Counted from the stretch's first letter, positions 26,411 to 34,557 are shown. The stretch: DNA of 64,000 bases from Fundidesulfovibrio magnetotacticus (GCF_013019105.1 NZ_BLTE01000001.1:310001-374000); one strand, 5' to 3'. Notes: generated by a model from the letters alone, not told the origin. Program-made: numbers and translations.

Positions 26411-28435
26411 ATGAACGGCTACTTCGTCACCGGCACCGACACCGGCGTGGGCAAGACCGTGCTCAGCGCCCTGCTCTGCCGCGCCCTGGGCGCGGACTAT
26501 TTCAAACCCTTCCAGACCGGACAGGACTCCGACACTTCCGAGGCGGCCCGGCTGGCCGGGCTCGGCCCCGAACGCCTGCATCCCCCGGCCTGCGTGCTGC
26601 CCGCGCCCCTGGCCCCCAGCCAGGCCGCCGAACTGGCGGGCGTGCGCCTGGACATCCACCAGGTGCGCCTGCCCGGGACCGCGCGCCCCCTGGTGGTGGA
26701 GGGCGCGGGCGGAGCGCTCGTGCCCGTCGCGCCGGGGCAGGACATGGCCGCGCTCATGGCCCGCCTGGGCCTGCCCGTGCTGGTGGCCGCCCGCTCGGGC
26801 CTGGGCACCATCAACCACACCCTGCTCACCCTGGAGGCCCTGCGCCTGCGCGGCATCGAGGTGGCGGGCGTGGCCCTGATCGGCGAACCCGACGCCCGCA
26901 ACCGCCGCGACATCGAAAAGCTGGGCCGCGTGCGCGTGGTGCTGGAACTGCCGCGCCTCGATCCTCTCACGCCCGAGGCCCTGGCTCCCTGGGCCGCGCG
27001 GCTGGAGCTTCCGGTGACGGTGCGGGCCGACGGCGCTCTGGTGCGGAGCCGAGACGACGGGGTCGTGGACGCCGCCATGCCTGCCCCTGGCCTTCCGGAG
27101 CCCGACGACCGGCAAACCCGCGCCCCGGGCCCCGACGTGCTGGAGATGGACCGCCGCCACGTCTGGCATCCCTTCACCCAGGCCGGGACGGCCCCTCCGC
27201 CGATGCAGGCCCTGCGCGGCCAGGGCGCGCGCCTTTTCACGGCCGACGGCCGCGAGCTGCTGGACATGGTTTCCTCCTGGTGGGTCACCTGCCACGGCCA
27301 CGCCCACCCGGCCGTGGTCCGGGCCGTGGCCGGCCAGGCCGCGCGCCTGGAGCAGGCGCTCTTCGCCGACTTCACCCACGAGCCCGCCGCCCGTCTGGCC
27401 CTGGCCCTGGCCGAGGCCCTGCCCGGAGGGCTCACGCGAGTCTTCTTCTCCGACAACGGCTCCACCGCGGTGGAGGCCGCCCTGAAGATGGCGCACCAGT
27501 ACTGGCGCAACGAGGGCCGACCGGAGCGCCGCCGCTTCGCCGCGCTCCAGGGCGGCTACCACGGCGACACCGTGGGGGCCATGTCCGCCGGGTATTCCAG
27601 CGGATTCTACGCCGGGTTCGAGCCCCTGCTCTTCCCCGTGGACCATCTGCCCTTCCCCGCCACCTGGGCGGGCGACCCGGACGCGGACGAAAAGGAATCA
27701 CAGGCCCTGGCCGTGGCCGAGAACTACTTCGCCGTGCACGCGGGCAACGTGGCGGGCGTGATCCTGGAGCCCCTGGTGCAGGGCGCTTCGGGCATGCGCA
27801 TGGCCCGGCCCGGATTCGTCAAAGCCTTCTCGGAAATGGCCCGCCGGGCCGGAGCGCTGGTGGTCTACGACGAGGTGATGACCGGCTTCGGACGCACCGG
27901 GACCCTCTTCGCCTGCGAGCAGGTCGGTTTCGCCCCGGACATCGTCTGCCTGGCCAAAGGGCTCACGGCCGGGTTCCTGCCCATGGCCGTCACCGTGACC
28001 ACCGAGGCCGTCTATCAGGGGTTTTCGGGCCAGACTTTCGACCGGGCCTTCGCCCACGGCCACTCCTTCACCGCCAACCCCCTTGGCTGCGCGGCGGCCC
28101 TGGCCGGGCTCGATCTCTTCCGGGAGGAGGGAACGCTTGCGCGCATCAAGGCCCTGGAGGCCGTCCACGCGCAGCGCCTTCTGGCGCTGGCGGGACGCCC
28201 CGGGCTCGCGCGGCCCCGCTGGCGCGGGGCCATCGGCGCGGTGGACGTGACGGGTTCGGGCGTAGGCTACGAGGCCGCCGTGGGCAGGCGCGTCAAGGCC
28301 TTCTTCCTGGAGCGGGGATTCTACGTGCGCCCGCTGGGCGACGTGTTCTACTTGATGCCTCCGGCGTGCCTCGCGCCCGCCGAACTGCACCGGGCCTACG
28401 ACACCCTGGAGGATGCCCTCAAGACCCTGGACTAG
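26411..28435 (+). CDS. bioD-bioA: Fused dethiobiotin synthetase / DAPA aminotransferase (BioD-BioA)
   Basis: A 674-residue bifunctional protein. Residues 1-215 are BioD: P-loop GTDTGVGKT (8-16), VEGAGGALVPVAPG, and LGTINHTLLTLEALR. A proline-rich linker (222-244) joins it to BioA (about 245-674), with HVWHPFTQ, SSWWVTCHGHAHP, GGYHGDTVGAMS, DEVMTGFGRTG (PLP-binding D487) and the PLP lysine K516 in CLAKGLTAGF. It therefore catalyses KAPA to DAPA to dethiobiotin, with possible channelling. The same fusion order is known from plant BIO3-BIO1. It ends the operon and its stop overlaps the convergent MauE-like gene stop within CTAG. Confidence 0.96.
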   Translation: MNGYFVTGTDTGVGKTVLSALLCRALGADYFKPFQTGQDSDTSEAARLAGLGPERLHPPACVLPAPLAPSQAAELAGVRLDIHQVRLPGTARPLVVEGAGGALVPVAPGQDMAALMARLGLPVLVAARSGLGTINHTLLTLEALRLRGIEVAGVALIGEPDARNRRDIEKLGRVRVVLELPRLDPLTPEALAPWAARLELPVTVRADGALVRSRDDGVVDAAMPAPGLPEPDDRQTRAPGPDVLEMDRRHVWHPFTQAGTAPPPMQALRGQGARLFTADGRELLDMVSSWWVTCHGHAHPAVVRAVAGQAARLEQALFADFTHEPAARLALALAEALPGGLTRVFFSDNGSTAVEAALKMAHQYWRNEGRPERRRFAALQGGYHGDTVGAMSAGYSSGFYAGFEPLLFPVDHLPFPATWAGDPDADEKESQALAVAENYFAVHAGNVAGVILEPLVQGASGMRMARPGFVKAFSEMARRAGALVVYDEVMTGFGRTGTLFACEQVGFAPDIVCLAKGLTAGFLPMAVTVTTEAVYQGFSGQTFDRAFAHGHSFTANPLGCAAALAGLDLFREEGTLARIKALEAVHAQRLLALAGRPGLARPRWRGAIGAVDVTGSGVGYEAAVGRRVKAFFLERGFYVRPLGDVFYLMPPACLAPAELHRAYDTLEDALKTLD

Positions 28436-28860
28436 ACCCCGGCGTCGTCCCTGGCCTGGACCACCGCGCCCCACTGGGCCAGCAGGCCCACGGCCAGGAT
28501 CGCCGCGTCGCGCAGCAGGGTCTCGCCGGTCACGGCCTGACCCGCGCCGCCGAAGCAGCCGCAGGTCACGTCCAGGCCCCGGAGCATGGCCTGGCCCAGG
28601 CCCAGCATGAAGGCCGCCATGAGCAGGTTGAGGATGCCCGCCGCCGCGCGGGCCATGCAGCCTGTCCAAAGGGCCAGGCCGCACACCACTTCCAGCGCGG
28701 GCAGGAACAGGGCCACCGGATAGACCAGCTGGCCCGGCAGCATGCGGTAGTTGAAGATCACGTCTGCGAACGTGGCCGGGTCGGCCATCTTCTCGGCCCC
28801 GGCGTAGACGAACACCGCGCCGAACGCGAGCCTGGCAAGAAAGTAAAGCGCGCGCATCAT
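28432..28860 (-). CDS. MauE/DoxX-like membrane protein
   Basis: 142 residues with four membrane helices. LARLAFGAVFVYAGAEKMAD is the start typical of DoxX/MauE proteins, and DVTCGCFGGAG is the conserved CGCFG found in MauE-type relatives linked to disulfide or electron-transfer chemistry. It begins at ATG 28860 overlapping the rhodanese stop (ATGA), with GGAGG upstream. Together with the rhodanese it forms a two-gene operon. Likely role: membrane partner in thiol/sulfur redox; this is an inference from family and context. Confidence 0.82.
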   Translation of the reverse strand: MMRALYFLARLAFGAVFVYAGAEKMADPATFADVIFNYRMLPGQLVYPVALFLPALEVVCGLALWTGCMARAAAGILNLLMAAFMLGLGQAMLRGLDVTCGCFGGAGQAVTGETLLRDAAILAVGLLAQWGAVVQARDDAGV

Positions 28861-29345
28861 TTCGCCTCCACCGGGCCGCCCGCGGCGCGCCAGCCATCAA
28901 GCCCCTCGGGCATCACCGCGATATCCGCGAAGCCCAGTTCCTTGAGACCCTGGGCCAGGTCCCTGCTCTTGGGGCAGGCCAGGTCGCCGCAGTAGACCAG
29001 CAGCGGACGCCCCTTCTCCACCCCGGGCAGCACCGAGTCCATCCCCGTGAGCAGCGCCTCGGCCGACACGCTCACCGCGCCGGGGATGTGCCCGGCCTCG
29101 TACTCGGCGGGCTCGCGCGCGTCCACGAAGAGCCGCGCCCCCGCCACCAGCATGGCCCGGGCCTCGGCCGGGGCCACCGTGAGGAAACCCTTGCGCTGGG
29201 TCTGCGCCGCCTTCTCCGCCCGGAAATCGGACCACCACGGGAGCTTCACGGGCCGCGCTTCGTTGACAACCCACGCCGCCATGATGGATACCGCCACAAG
29301 AACAACAACCCCCGGCCACCAGGGGAGGCTCGTACGTGCTTGCAT
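28857..29345 (-). CDS. Membrane-anchored rhodanese-like protein
   Basis: 162 residues from ATG 29345. One N-terminal membrane helix (WWPGVVVLVAVSIMAAWVV) anchors a rhodanese domain outside the cytoplasm. FVDAREPAEYEAGHIPGAV is the family signature, and the active-site loop is YCGDLACPKS with the nucleophilic cysteine. Sulfurtransferase activity on thiosulfate or persulfide carriers is plausible. Coupled to the MauE-like gene and divergent, by 117 nt, from a second rhodanese gene. Confidence 0.88.
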   Translation of the reverse strand: MQARTSLPWWPGVVVLVAVSIMAAWVVNEARPVKLPWWSDFRAEKAAQTQRKGFLTVAPAEARAMLVAGARLFVDAREPAEYEAGHIPGAVSVSAEALLTGMDSVLPGVEKGRPLLVYCGDLACPKSRDLAQGLKELGFADIAVMPEGLDGWRAAGGPVEAK

Positions 29346-29462
29346 GTCCTGCCTCGCTTCGGCTTGCCGCCGACTCACTGCCTAGAGGAAATCGTGCGGA
29401 AACTCAACGCCCTGCTCGAATACTTCCGATTCCTGCTCACCGCCAAAGCCCCCGGAGGCCCC

Positions 29463-30278
29463 ATGAACAGCCACCCGCCCAAGGACATCGACGCCGCCTC
29501 CGCCAAGGCGCTCCTCGCCAAGGAACGCCCCGGCGGACTCCTCGTCCTCGACGTGCGCCAGCCCTGGGAATACGAGGAATTCCACCTGCCCGGGGCCAAG
29601 CTCCTCCCTCTGGGCGAACTGGAGGAGCGCCGCGCGGAAATCCCGGACGACGCGCCCGTGCTGGTCTACTGCCACTCCGGTCGACGCAGCGCGGCCGCAG
29701 CCTCCCTGCTGGCCCACGCGCACCCGGACGTGACGAACCTCCTGGGCGGCATCATGGCCTGGACCGGCGCCACCGCCGTGGGCGCGCCCGAAACCGGCAT
29801 GCGCCATCTCTCCGGCGACGAGTCGCCCGAACGCATCCTTGCGCTCGCCTACTCCATGGAACGCGAACTGGGCCTGTTCTACCAGCGCCTCGCGGGCGAG
29901 TTCACGGACCAGGGCCTCAAGGAGCTCTTCAACCGGCTCGCGGGCTTCGAGGACAAGCACAAGCTGGTGGTCTACCACCTCTACAAGAGCTACCGCCCCG
30001 AAAGCCGGGGCATCGAAGACCTGGAGGCCCTGGCCGTGGACAAGGCCCTGGAGGGAGGACGCGACGCCCAGGACATCCTCGCGGATCGCAAACAGCCCGT
30101 CGCGCCCCGCGACGCCCTGGACATGGCCATGGGCATCGAGGCCCAGGCCATGGACCTCTACATGCGATTCGCCGCCAACGCCCAGGGCGAGGGCAGGCAG
30201 ACCCTCCTGGACCTGGCCAACGAGGAGCGCGGACACCTGAAAGCCCTGGCCACGCTCATGGACCGGCAGGCGAAATAG
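29463..30278 (+). CDS. Rhodanese-ferritin-like fusion protein
   Basis: 271 residues. Residues 1-105 are a rhodanese domain: LVLDVRQPWEYEEFHLPGA and active-site loop YCHSGRRSAAA with the cysteine. Residues 120-271 form a ferritin/rubrerythrin-like helical bundle with paired Glu/His-type residues (AYSMERELGLFYQRLA, AGFEDKHKLVVYHLY, MGIEAQAMDLYMRFA, NEERGHLKAL), suited to a di-iron site. Start ATG 29463 has GGAGG 5 nt upstream. It is soluble. A combined persulfide and peroxide or iron function is likely in an anaerobe. Confidence 0.88.
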   Translation: MNSHPPKDIDAASAKALLAKERPGGLLVLDVRQPWEYEEFHLPGAKLLPLGELEERRAEIPDDAPVLVYCHSGRRSAAAASLLAHAHPDVTNLLGGIMAWTGATAVGAPETGMRHLSGDESPERILALAYSMERELGLFYQRLAGEFTDQGLKELFNRLAGFEDKHKLVVYHLYKSYRPESRGIEDLEALAVDKALEGGRDAQDILADRKQPVAPRDALDMAMGIEAQAMDLYMRFAANAQGEGRQTLLDLANEERGHLKALATLMDRQAK

Positions 30279-30339
30279 GCGGACCGCAGGAGCTGCTTCG
30301 GAGGCGGGCGGCCAGCCGCCAGGAGAAGAGGCCTCCGGC

Positions 30340-30430
30340 GGGCAAAGAGGGCTCCGCCCTCTCTGCACTCTCCCGCCGGGGGGAGAGCCTCCCCCCGGAC
30401 CCCGGCAGTTGCTTCGCGGGCTTCACCGGC
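30340..30430 (-). repeat. Dispersed hairpin repeat family A, copy 2 (inverted)
   Basis: Read on the minus strand it contains GCCCGCGAAGCAACTGCCGG and hairpin units GGGGGGAGGCTCTCCCCCC and AGAGGGCGGAGCCCTCTTTG, the same order as the copies at 10883 and 32887. It lies between the rhodanese-ferritin gene and yccF. Confidence 0.75.
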
Positions 30431-30486
30431 CACGGTGCGCGAGCGAGCGATCCGGCAAACAACAAACATCCGTGCAAGGAGACCCG

Positions 30487-30912
30487 ATGGCCCCCGTGAA
30501 CTTTATCCTGAACGTCCTGTGGCTTGTGCTCGGCGGCATCGTGATGGGCATCGGCTGGTGCATTGCCGGGCTCATCATGGTGCTCACCATCATCGGCCTG
30601 CCCTGGGCGCGCTCCTGCTTCGTGATCGCCGGGCTGGCGTTCTGGCCCTTCGGCAAGATGGTGGTGGACCGCCAGTTTGTGCAGGGCTACCACGACGCGG
30701 GCACCGGGCCGCTGGGACTGGTGGGCAACGTGATCTGGTTCCTGCTGGCGGGCTGGTGGCTGGCCCTGGGACACCTGGCCAGCGCGGTGGCCAACTTCGT
30801 GTCCATCATCGGCATCCCCTTCGGCGTGCAGCACCTGAAGCTCGCCCTCATCTCCCTGGCCCCGGTGGGCAAGACCGTGGTGGACTCCTCCGACGTGCGC
30901 GTGATGCAGTAG
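30487..30912 (+). CDS. yccF: YccF family inner membrane protein
   Basis: 141 residues from ATG 30487 with AAGGAG upstream. It has the YccF/DUF307 duplication: two helical pairs each containing the motif G-I-P/IGLP (LIMVLTIIGLPWARSCF and FVSIIGIPFGVQHLKLA), and the FWPFGK segment. Function unknown; conserved inner membrane protein. Confidence 0.9.
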   Translation: MAPVNFILNVLWLVLGGIVMGIGWCIAGLIMVLTIIGLPWARSCFVIAGLAFWPFGKMVVDRQFVQGYHDAGTGPLGLVGNVIWFLLAGWWLALGHLASAVANFVSIIGIPFGVQHLKLALISLAPVGKTVVDSSDVRVMQ

Positions 30913-30921
30913 ACCCGCGCC

Positions 30922-31662
30922 TCAACGCAGGAGCAACAGATACTCCTGGTTGCCCTTTGGCCCCTTGACCCCGGCCGGGACCACCCCGGCCGGTTCCAGC
31001 CCCAGCTCGCGCGCCGCGCCCTCCACCAGCTGCACGGCCAGCCGCCGCAGCGACTCGTCGCGCACCACGCCCTTGTCGGTCTGTCCCGGACCAAGCTCGA
31101 ACTGCGGCTTGACCAGGGCCACGATGAATCCCCCGGGTTTGAGGAACCCCTTCACCGCCGGGAGCACCTTGGCGAGCGAGATGAAAGACACGTCGATCAC
31201 CGCCAGATCCACGGGCTCGGGGATCAGGTCCGGCGCGGCCAGACGGAAGTTCACGCCCTCCAGGGAGACCACGCGGGGGTCGGCGCGCAGCTTCTCGTGG
31301 AGCTGGCACTTGCCCACGTCCACGGCGTAGACCTTCACCGCCCCGTGCTGGAGCAGGCAGTCGGTGAAGCCCCCCGTGGAGGCCCCCACGTCCAGGGCCG
31401 TGCGGCCCGTCACGTCCAGGCGGAAGTGCTCCAGCGCGGAGAGGAGCTTGTAGGCCCCCCGGCTCACGAAACGCTCCGGCGCGGCCAGGGAGAGCGCGGC
31501 CGAAGCCGGAAGCATCCGCCCGGGCTTGTCCAGCCGTTCGGGGCGGCCGTTCACGTCCAGATAGACCTGGCCCGCCATCACGAGGCGCTTGGCGCGCTCG
31601 CGGCTCTCTGCCAGGCCCTGGTCCACCAGGAGCTGGTCTGCGCGTATCTTGGGGTTGGCCAT
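30922..31662 (-). CDS. tlyA: TlyA family rRNA (cytidine-2'-O)-methyltransferase
   Basis: 246 residues. N-terminal S4 RNA-binding domain (RADQLLVDQGLAESRERAKR, then LVMAGQVYLDV) and a C-terminal FtsJ-type methyltransferase with motif I ALDVGASTGGFTDCLLQHGA, AVIDVSFISL and LVKPQFE. TlyA enzymes 2'-O-methylate 16S/23S rRNA; the exact target is not deducible. Convergent with yccF. Confidence 0.92.
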   Translation of the reverse strand: MANPKIRADQLLVDQGLAESRERAKRLVMAGQVYLDVNGRPERLDKPGRMLPASAALSLAAPERFVSRGAYKLLSALEHFRLDVTGRTALDVGASTGGFTDCLLQHGAVKVYAVDVGKCQLHEKLRADPRVVSLEGVNFRLAAPDLIPEPVDLAVIDVSFISLAKVLPAVKGFLKPGGFIVALVKPQFELGPGQTDKGVVRDESLRRLAVQLVEGAARELGLEPAGVVPAGVKGPKGNQEYLLLLR

Positions 31663-31792
31663 GCGTGTTGCCTGCGGCGGGCTCGTGGTTTACAGGGCGT
31701 TCCATGCCAACGACACGTCGCCCCAGGGCGTCCCGACCGAGGGGGCATACGGCGCTCCGGGCCGCGCGTCAACGCTCCCGGAGAGAGCGCCC

Positions 31793-32215
31793 GTGAGCCC
31801 CAAAGTGCACGCCGCGCAAGGAGCGCTGAGCGCGGCGATCCTTTACCCCTTCATCGGCAACGACGCCCTCCTCTTCGGGCTCACCGTGTTTTTCATCGAC
31901 CTGGACCACCTGATCCCCTTCGTGCGCGACTGCCGCAGCCTCGACCCGAAACGCTTCTTCGCCTACCACCGCGCCGTGCACGACTACGACGACTATCTGG
32001 CCCTCAGCTGGTTCCACACCGCCGAGTTCATGCTGCTGCTCTGGGCTCTGGGCTTCTGGCGGCACGAATTCCGGGTGATGCTCGCGGCCTGCCTTTTCCA
32101 CATCCTCTTCGACGTCATCAAAGCCTTGCACATGGGCAAGCCGTTCCTGAGGGCGTACTCCTTCGTGGAATACGCCCTACGGCGCGAGGGAAAACGGACA
32201 CGCCACACGGCATGA
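31793..32215 (+). CDS. Small membrane protein, possible metal-dependent hydrolase fold
   Basis: 140 residues, start GTG 31793 set by GGAGAGAG 5 nt upstream. His/Asp pairs lie in or near membrane helices: VHAAQG, FFIDLDHLIPFV, YHRAVHDYDDY, WFHTAEFM, LFHILFDVI. This arrangement resembles YdjM-type (LexA-regulated) inner membrane proteins predicted to be metal-dependent hydrolases. Function is unknown. It is divergent from tlyA. Confidence 0.65.
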   Translation: MSPKVHAAQGALSAAILYPFIGNDALLFGLTVFFIDLDHLIPFVRDCRSLDPKRFFAYHRAVHDYDDYLALSWFHTAEFMLLLWALGFWRHEFRVMLAACLFHILFDVIKALHMGKPFLRAYSFVEYALRREGKRTRHTA

Positions 32216-32255
32216 AACCCGACCCGACAAGACACGCCGCACAACAAGCGACCGC

Positions 32256-32286
32256 TTGACAGAACAAATAGAACGATCGATACACT
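32256..32286 (+). promoter_or_regulatory. Candidate sigma70 promoter of the repeat-protein gene
   Basis: A perfect -35 box TTGACA at 32256-32261 with possible -10 boxes GATACA (17-nt spacer) or TACACT (19-nt spacer). It lies in a short AT-richer stretch directly upstream of the ribosome-binding site AGGAGG and ATG 32304. Confidence 0.6.
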
Positions 32287-32303
32287 TCGCGCAGGAGGCT
32301 CCC

Positions 32304-32702
32304 ATGAAACTCTGCGCGCACCTGATCGCCCTGGCGTCCATCCTGTTCCTGGCCGCCCCCTGCCTGGGCCAACGCGGACCGGGCAGCGTGTCCAACAAGT
32401 CCGGCGCCACCATCTACCGCAACGAGGGCACCAACTATAATCGTTCAGGCAATTCAACCTACGGCAACAACGGGGCCACCTACAACCGCAACGACAACTC
32501 CACCTACGGCAACGACGGCTCCACCTACAACCGAAACGGCAACTCCACCTACGGCAACCGGGGGACCACCTACAACCGCGTGGGAGACACGTGGTACGGC
32601 AGCGACGGCTCCGTCACCAACAAGGTGGGAGACAGCGCCTACACCAGAGGCGGCAAAGGCGCGCCGCCTCCACCCGTGTTCGAGGGCGGAAAGTCGCGCT
32701 AG
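32304..32702 (+). CDS. Exported protein of Asn/Tyr/Gly-rich 15-residue repeats
   Basis: 132 residues; start ATG 32304 behind AGGAGG. A signal peptide (MKLCAHLIALASILFLAAPC, cleavage after LG-Q) is followed by five consecutive 15-residue repeats with consensus TYNRNGNSTYGNDGS: residues about 51-125. The last two are degenerate (TYNRVGDTWYGSDGS, VTNKVGDSAYTRGGK). The tail is GKGAPPPPVFEGGKSR. Regular Tyr/Asn spacing suggests a beta-solenoid or an extracellular fibre-like protein. No known family recognised. Its own promoter is strong-looking. Confidence 0.75.
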   Translation: MKLCAHLIALASILFLAAPCLGQRGPGSVSNKSGATIYRNEGTNYNRSGNSTYGNNGATYNRNDNSTYGNDGSTYNRNGNSTYGNRGTTYNRVGDTWYGSDGSVTNKVGDSAYTRGGKGAPPPPVFEGGKSR

Positions 32703-32782
32703 GGCCCAGCCCCGGCGCCCGCCCCGCGACAGCGGGAGGCGCGGCGGGTGTCTGCTGCCGTGCCCGGCTGTACGCCGTCCTG

Positions 32783-32869
32783 GTCCTGTGTGACCCCGCG
32801 CGTTAACCTCGCGGCCGACCGATTTGAAGACGATCTGCCGCGAGGGTTACGCGCAGGTCCACACAGGAC
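32783..32869. repeat. Large inverted repeat with 33-nt arms
   Basis: Left arm 32783-32815 and right arm 32837-32869 pair over 33 nt with about seven mismatches (outer ten bases GTCCTGTGTG match perfectly, inner CTCGCGGC match perfectly), enclosing a 21-nt loop. It lies between convergent genes and next to repeat family A copy 3. It could be a structured RNA, a palindromic mobile-type element or a strong bidirectional terminator. Confidence 0.8.
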
Positions 32870-32886
32870 CGAGATGAGACGGTCTA

Positions 32887-33003
32887 GCCGGTGAAGCCCG
32901 CGAAGCAATTGCCGGGTCCAGGGGGGGCTCTCCCCTGGCGGGTGAGGTCTGGAGAGGGCAGCGCCCTCTCCAGCGGGTGCAGGGCGGAGCCCTGGCCGCC
33001 GGA
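32887..33003 (+). repeat. Dispersed hairpin repeat family A, copy 3
   Basis: Starts GCCGGTGAAGCCCGCGAAGC, continues AATTGCCGGGTCC, then hairpin units GGGGGGGCTCTCCCC, GAGAGGGCAGCGCCCTCTC and CAGGGCGGAGCCCTG. It shares the longest identical core with the inverted copy at 30340-30430. Confidence 0.75.
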
Positions 33004-33061
33004 GGCTCTTCCAACGCCTGAGCCCCATCCGCGCCGCACCGGGCGGCCCCTTCAACGCAAA

Positions 33062-33081
33062 GGGGCGGCCGAAGCCGCCCC
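33062..33081 (-). terminator. Terminator of thrC
   Basis: 8-bp GC stem GGGGCGGC / GCCGCCCC with a CGAA loop (TTCG on the minus strand), followed on the minus strand by TTTG, 31 nt after the thrC stop. Confidence 0.75.
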
Positions 33082-33111
33082 GTGTTGCATGCGCCGTGCG
33101 CGAGACAGCGC

Positions 33112-34557
33112 TTATTTGCCCGCGAGTCCCAGCCGTGCCACGACTTTTTCGGCGGCGGCCACGGTGTATTCCTCGGGGGAGAGGCGTTCCTTCTCGTCGG
33201 CGGTGATCACGAGTTCGGGCTTGTTCACCAGGGACTTGTCGGCCTTGACGCCGTACTCGGCGGGGAAGGCGTCGTTGAAATACATGTCCTGGAAGCCGAT
33301 GAACTTGAGGCTGTGGGCGGTGGCGTCCAGGATGGCGGTCTCGGAGGGTTCGATCAGTCCCAGTTCGCGGGCGCGCAGGAGTCCCGCCACGCATTCGCCG
33401 CCCTGGGTGCAGCTGATGTGTCCGTGGCGGTTTGCCAGGAGCATGCCTTCCACGATGGCCTGTTCTTCGACCTGGACCACCTGGAAGGAGCCTGGGCCGC
33501 CGATCTTTTCGTACTGTTCGGCGAAGTGCCGCACGCGGGGGAAGCTGACGGGGTTGCCGATCATGGCGGCCTGGGCGGCGCTGGGTTGCACCTTCACGGG
33601 CTCGAAGGAGCGGCCGGCGGGGTCTTGCGCGTAGTAGCGGTAGACCGGGTCCGCGTGGGCGGACTGCACCCCGAAGATGCGCGGCAGCGAGGGGATGATG
33701 CCCAGGCGCTTGAGCTTGAGGAAGCCGCTCATGACGGCGGTGACGTTGCCCGCGTTGCCGATGGGCACGAAGACGGCCTTGCGGTAGGTGTCCCAGTCGT
33801 ACCACTGGGCCACCTCGAAGGCATAGGATTCCTGGCCGAGGATGCGCCAGGCGTTTTTGGAATTGAGCAGGGCCACGCGGTAGTTGTCGGCCAGGTGCTC
33901 CACCACTTTCATGCAGTCGTCGAAGACGCCGGGCACTTCGAGGACCACGGCCCCGCTGCCCAGGGGCTGGGCCAGTTGCTGGGGGGTCACCTTGCCCTGG
34001 GGCAGGATGACCACGGAGGTGATGGGCGGTCCCACATAGGCGGCGTAGAGCGCGGCGGCGGCGGAGGTGTCTCCGGTGGAGGCGCAGACGGTGAGCACCT
34101 GGTCCCAGCCGTTGGCGCGCACGAGGTGCTTCAAGTAGCTGAAGGCGCAGGCCATGCCCCTGTCCTTGAAGGAGGCGGAGGGGTTCTGGCCGTCGTTCTT
34201 GAAGGCCATGGGCACGCCCAGGATCTTGGAGAGCGCGGGGCTGGCCTCGATGATGGGGGTGTTGCCCTCGCCCAGGTAGACGATGTCCTGGGGCTCCAGG
34301 ATGGGGGCCATGAGCTCGTAGAAGCGGAAGATGCCGCGCAACGGGGTGTTCTTGCTGGCGGCGCGCTTGTCGAAGAGCGACTTCCAGTAGACCGGGGGGT
34401 TCTCGGCCAGGGAGTCGAACCAGTCGTCCTCGAGAAGGAACACGCCCCCGCATTTGGGGCAGGTGTAGTGGAGCGCGCCGATGTCGAAGCGTTCCTGGCA
34501 GCCGAGGCAGAAGTATTCCATCTTGCCGCGGTAGGAGGGGAAATCGTTGGGGATCAT
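33112..34557 (-). CDS. thrC: Threonine synthase
   Basis: A 481-residue PLP enzyme that converts O-phosphohomoserine to threonine. The N-terminus has a zinc-ribbon-like pair of CxxC motifs (C17/C20 and C33/C36, CLGC and CPKC), a common addition in some bacterial threonine synthases. YLGEGNTPIIEA and the PLP lysine K130 in NPSASFKDRGMACA follow. The phosphate-binding glycine loop is PIGNAGNVTA. Full length, monocistronic-looking with its own terminator. Confidence 0.94.
   Translation of the reverse strand: MIPNDFPSYRGKMEYFCLGCQERFDIGALHYTCPKCGGVFLLEDDWFDSLAENPPVYWKSLFDKRAASKNTPLRGIFRFYELMAPILEPQDIVYLGEGNTPIIEASPALSKILGVPMAFKNDGQNPSASFKDRGMACAFSYLKHLVRANGWDQVLTVCASTGDTSAAAALYAAYVGPPITSVVILPQGKVTPQQLAQPLGSGAVVLEVPGVFDDCMKVVEHLADNYRVALLNSKNAWRILGQESYAFEVAQWYDWDTYRKAVFVPIGNAGNVTAVMSGFLKLKRLGIIPSLPRIFGVQSAHADPVYRYYAQDPAGRSFEPVKVQPSAAQAAMIGNPVSFPRVRHFAEQYEKIGGPGSFQVVQVEEQAIVEGMLLANRHGHISCTQGGECVAGLLRARELGLIEPSETAILDATAHSLKFIGFQDMYFNDAFPAEYGVKADKSLVNKPELVITADEKERLSPEEYTVAAAEKVVARLGLAGK

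Larger units (their letters stand above)
32703..33111. other. Intergenic region, 409 bp, structured
   Basis: No gene found. It contains the large inverted repeat 32783-32869, repeat family A copy 3 (32887-33003) and the thrC terminator (33062-33081). Confidence 0.6.
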
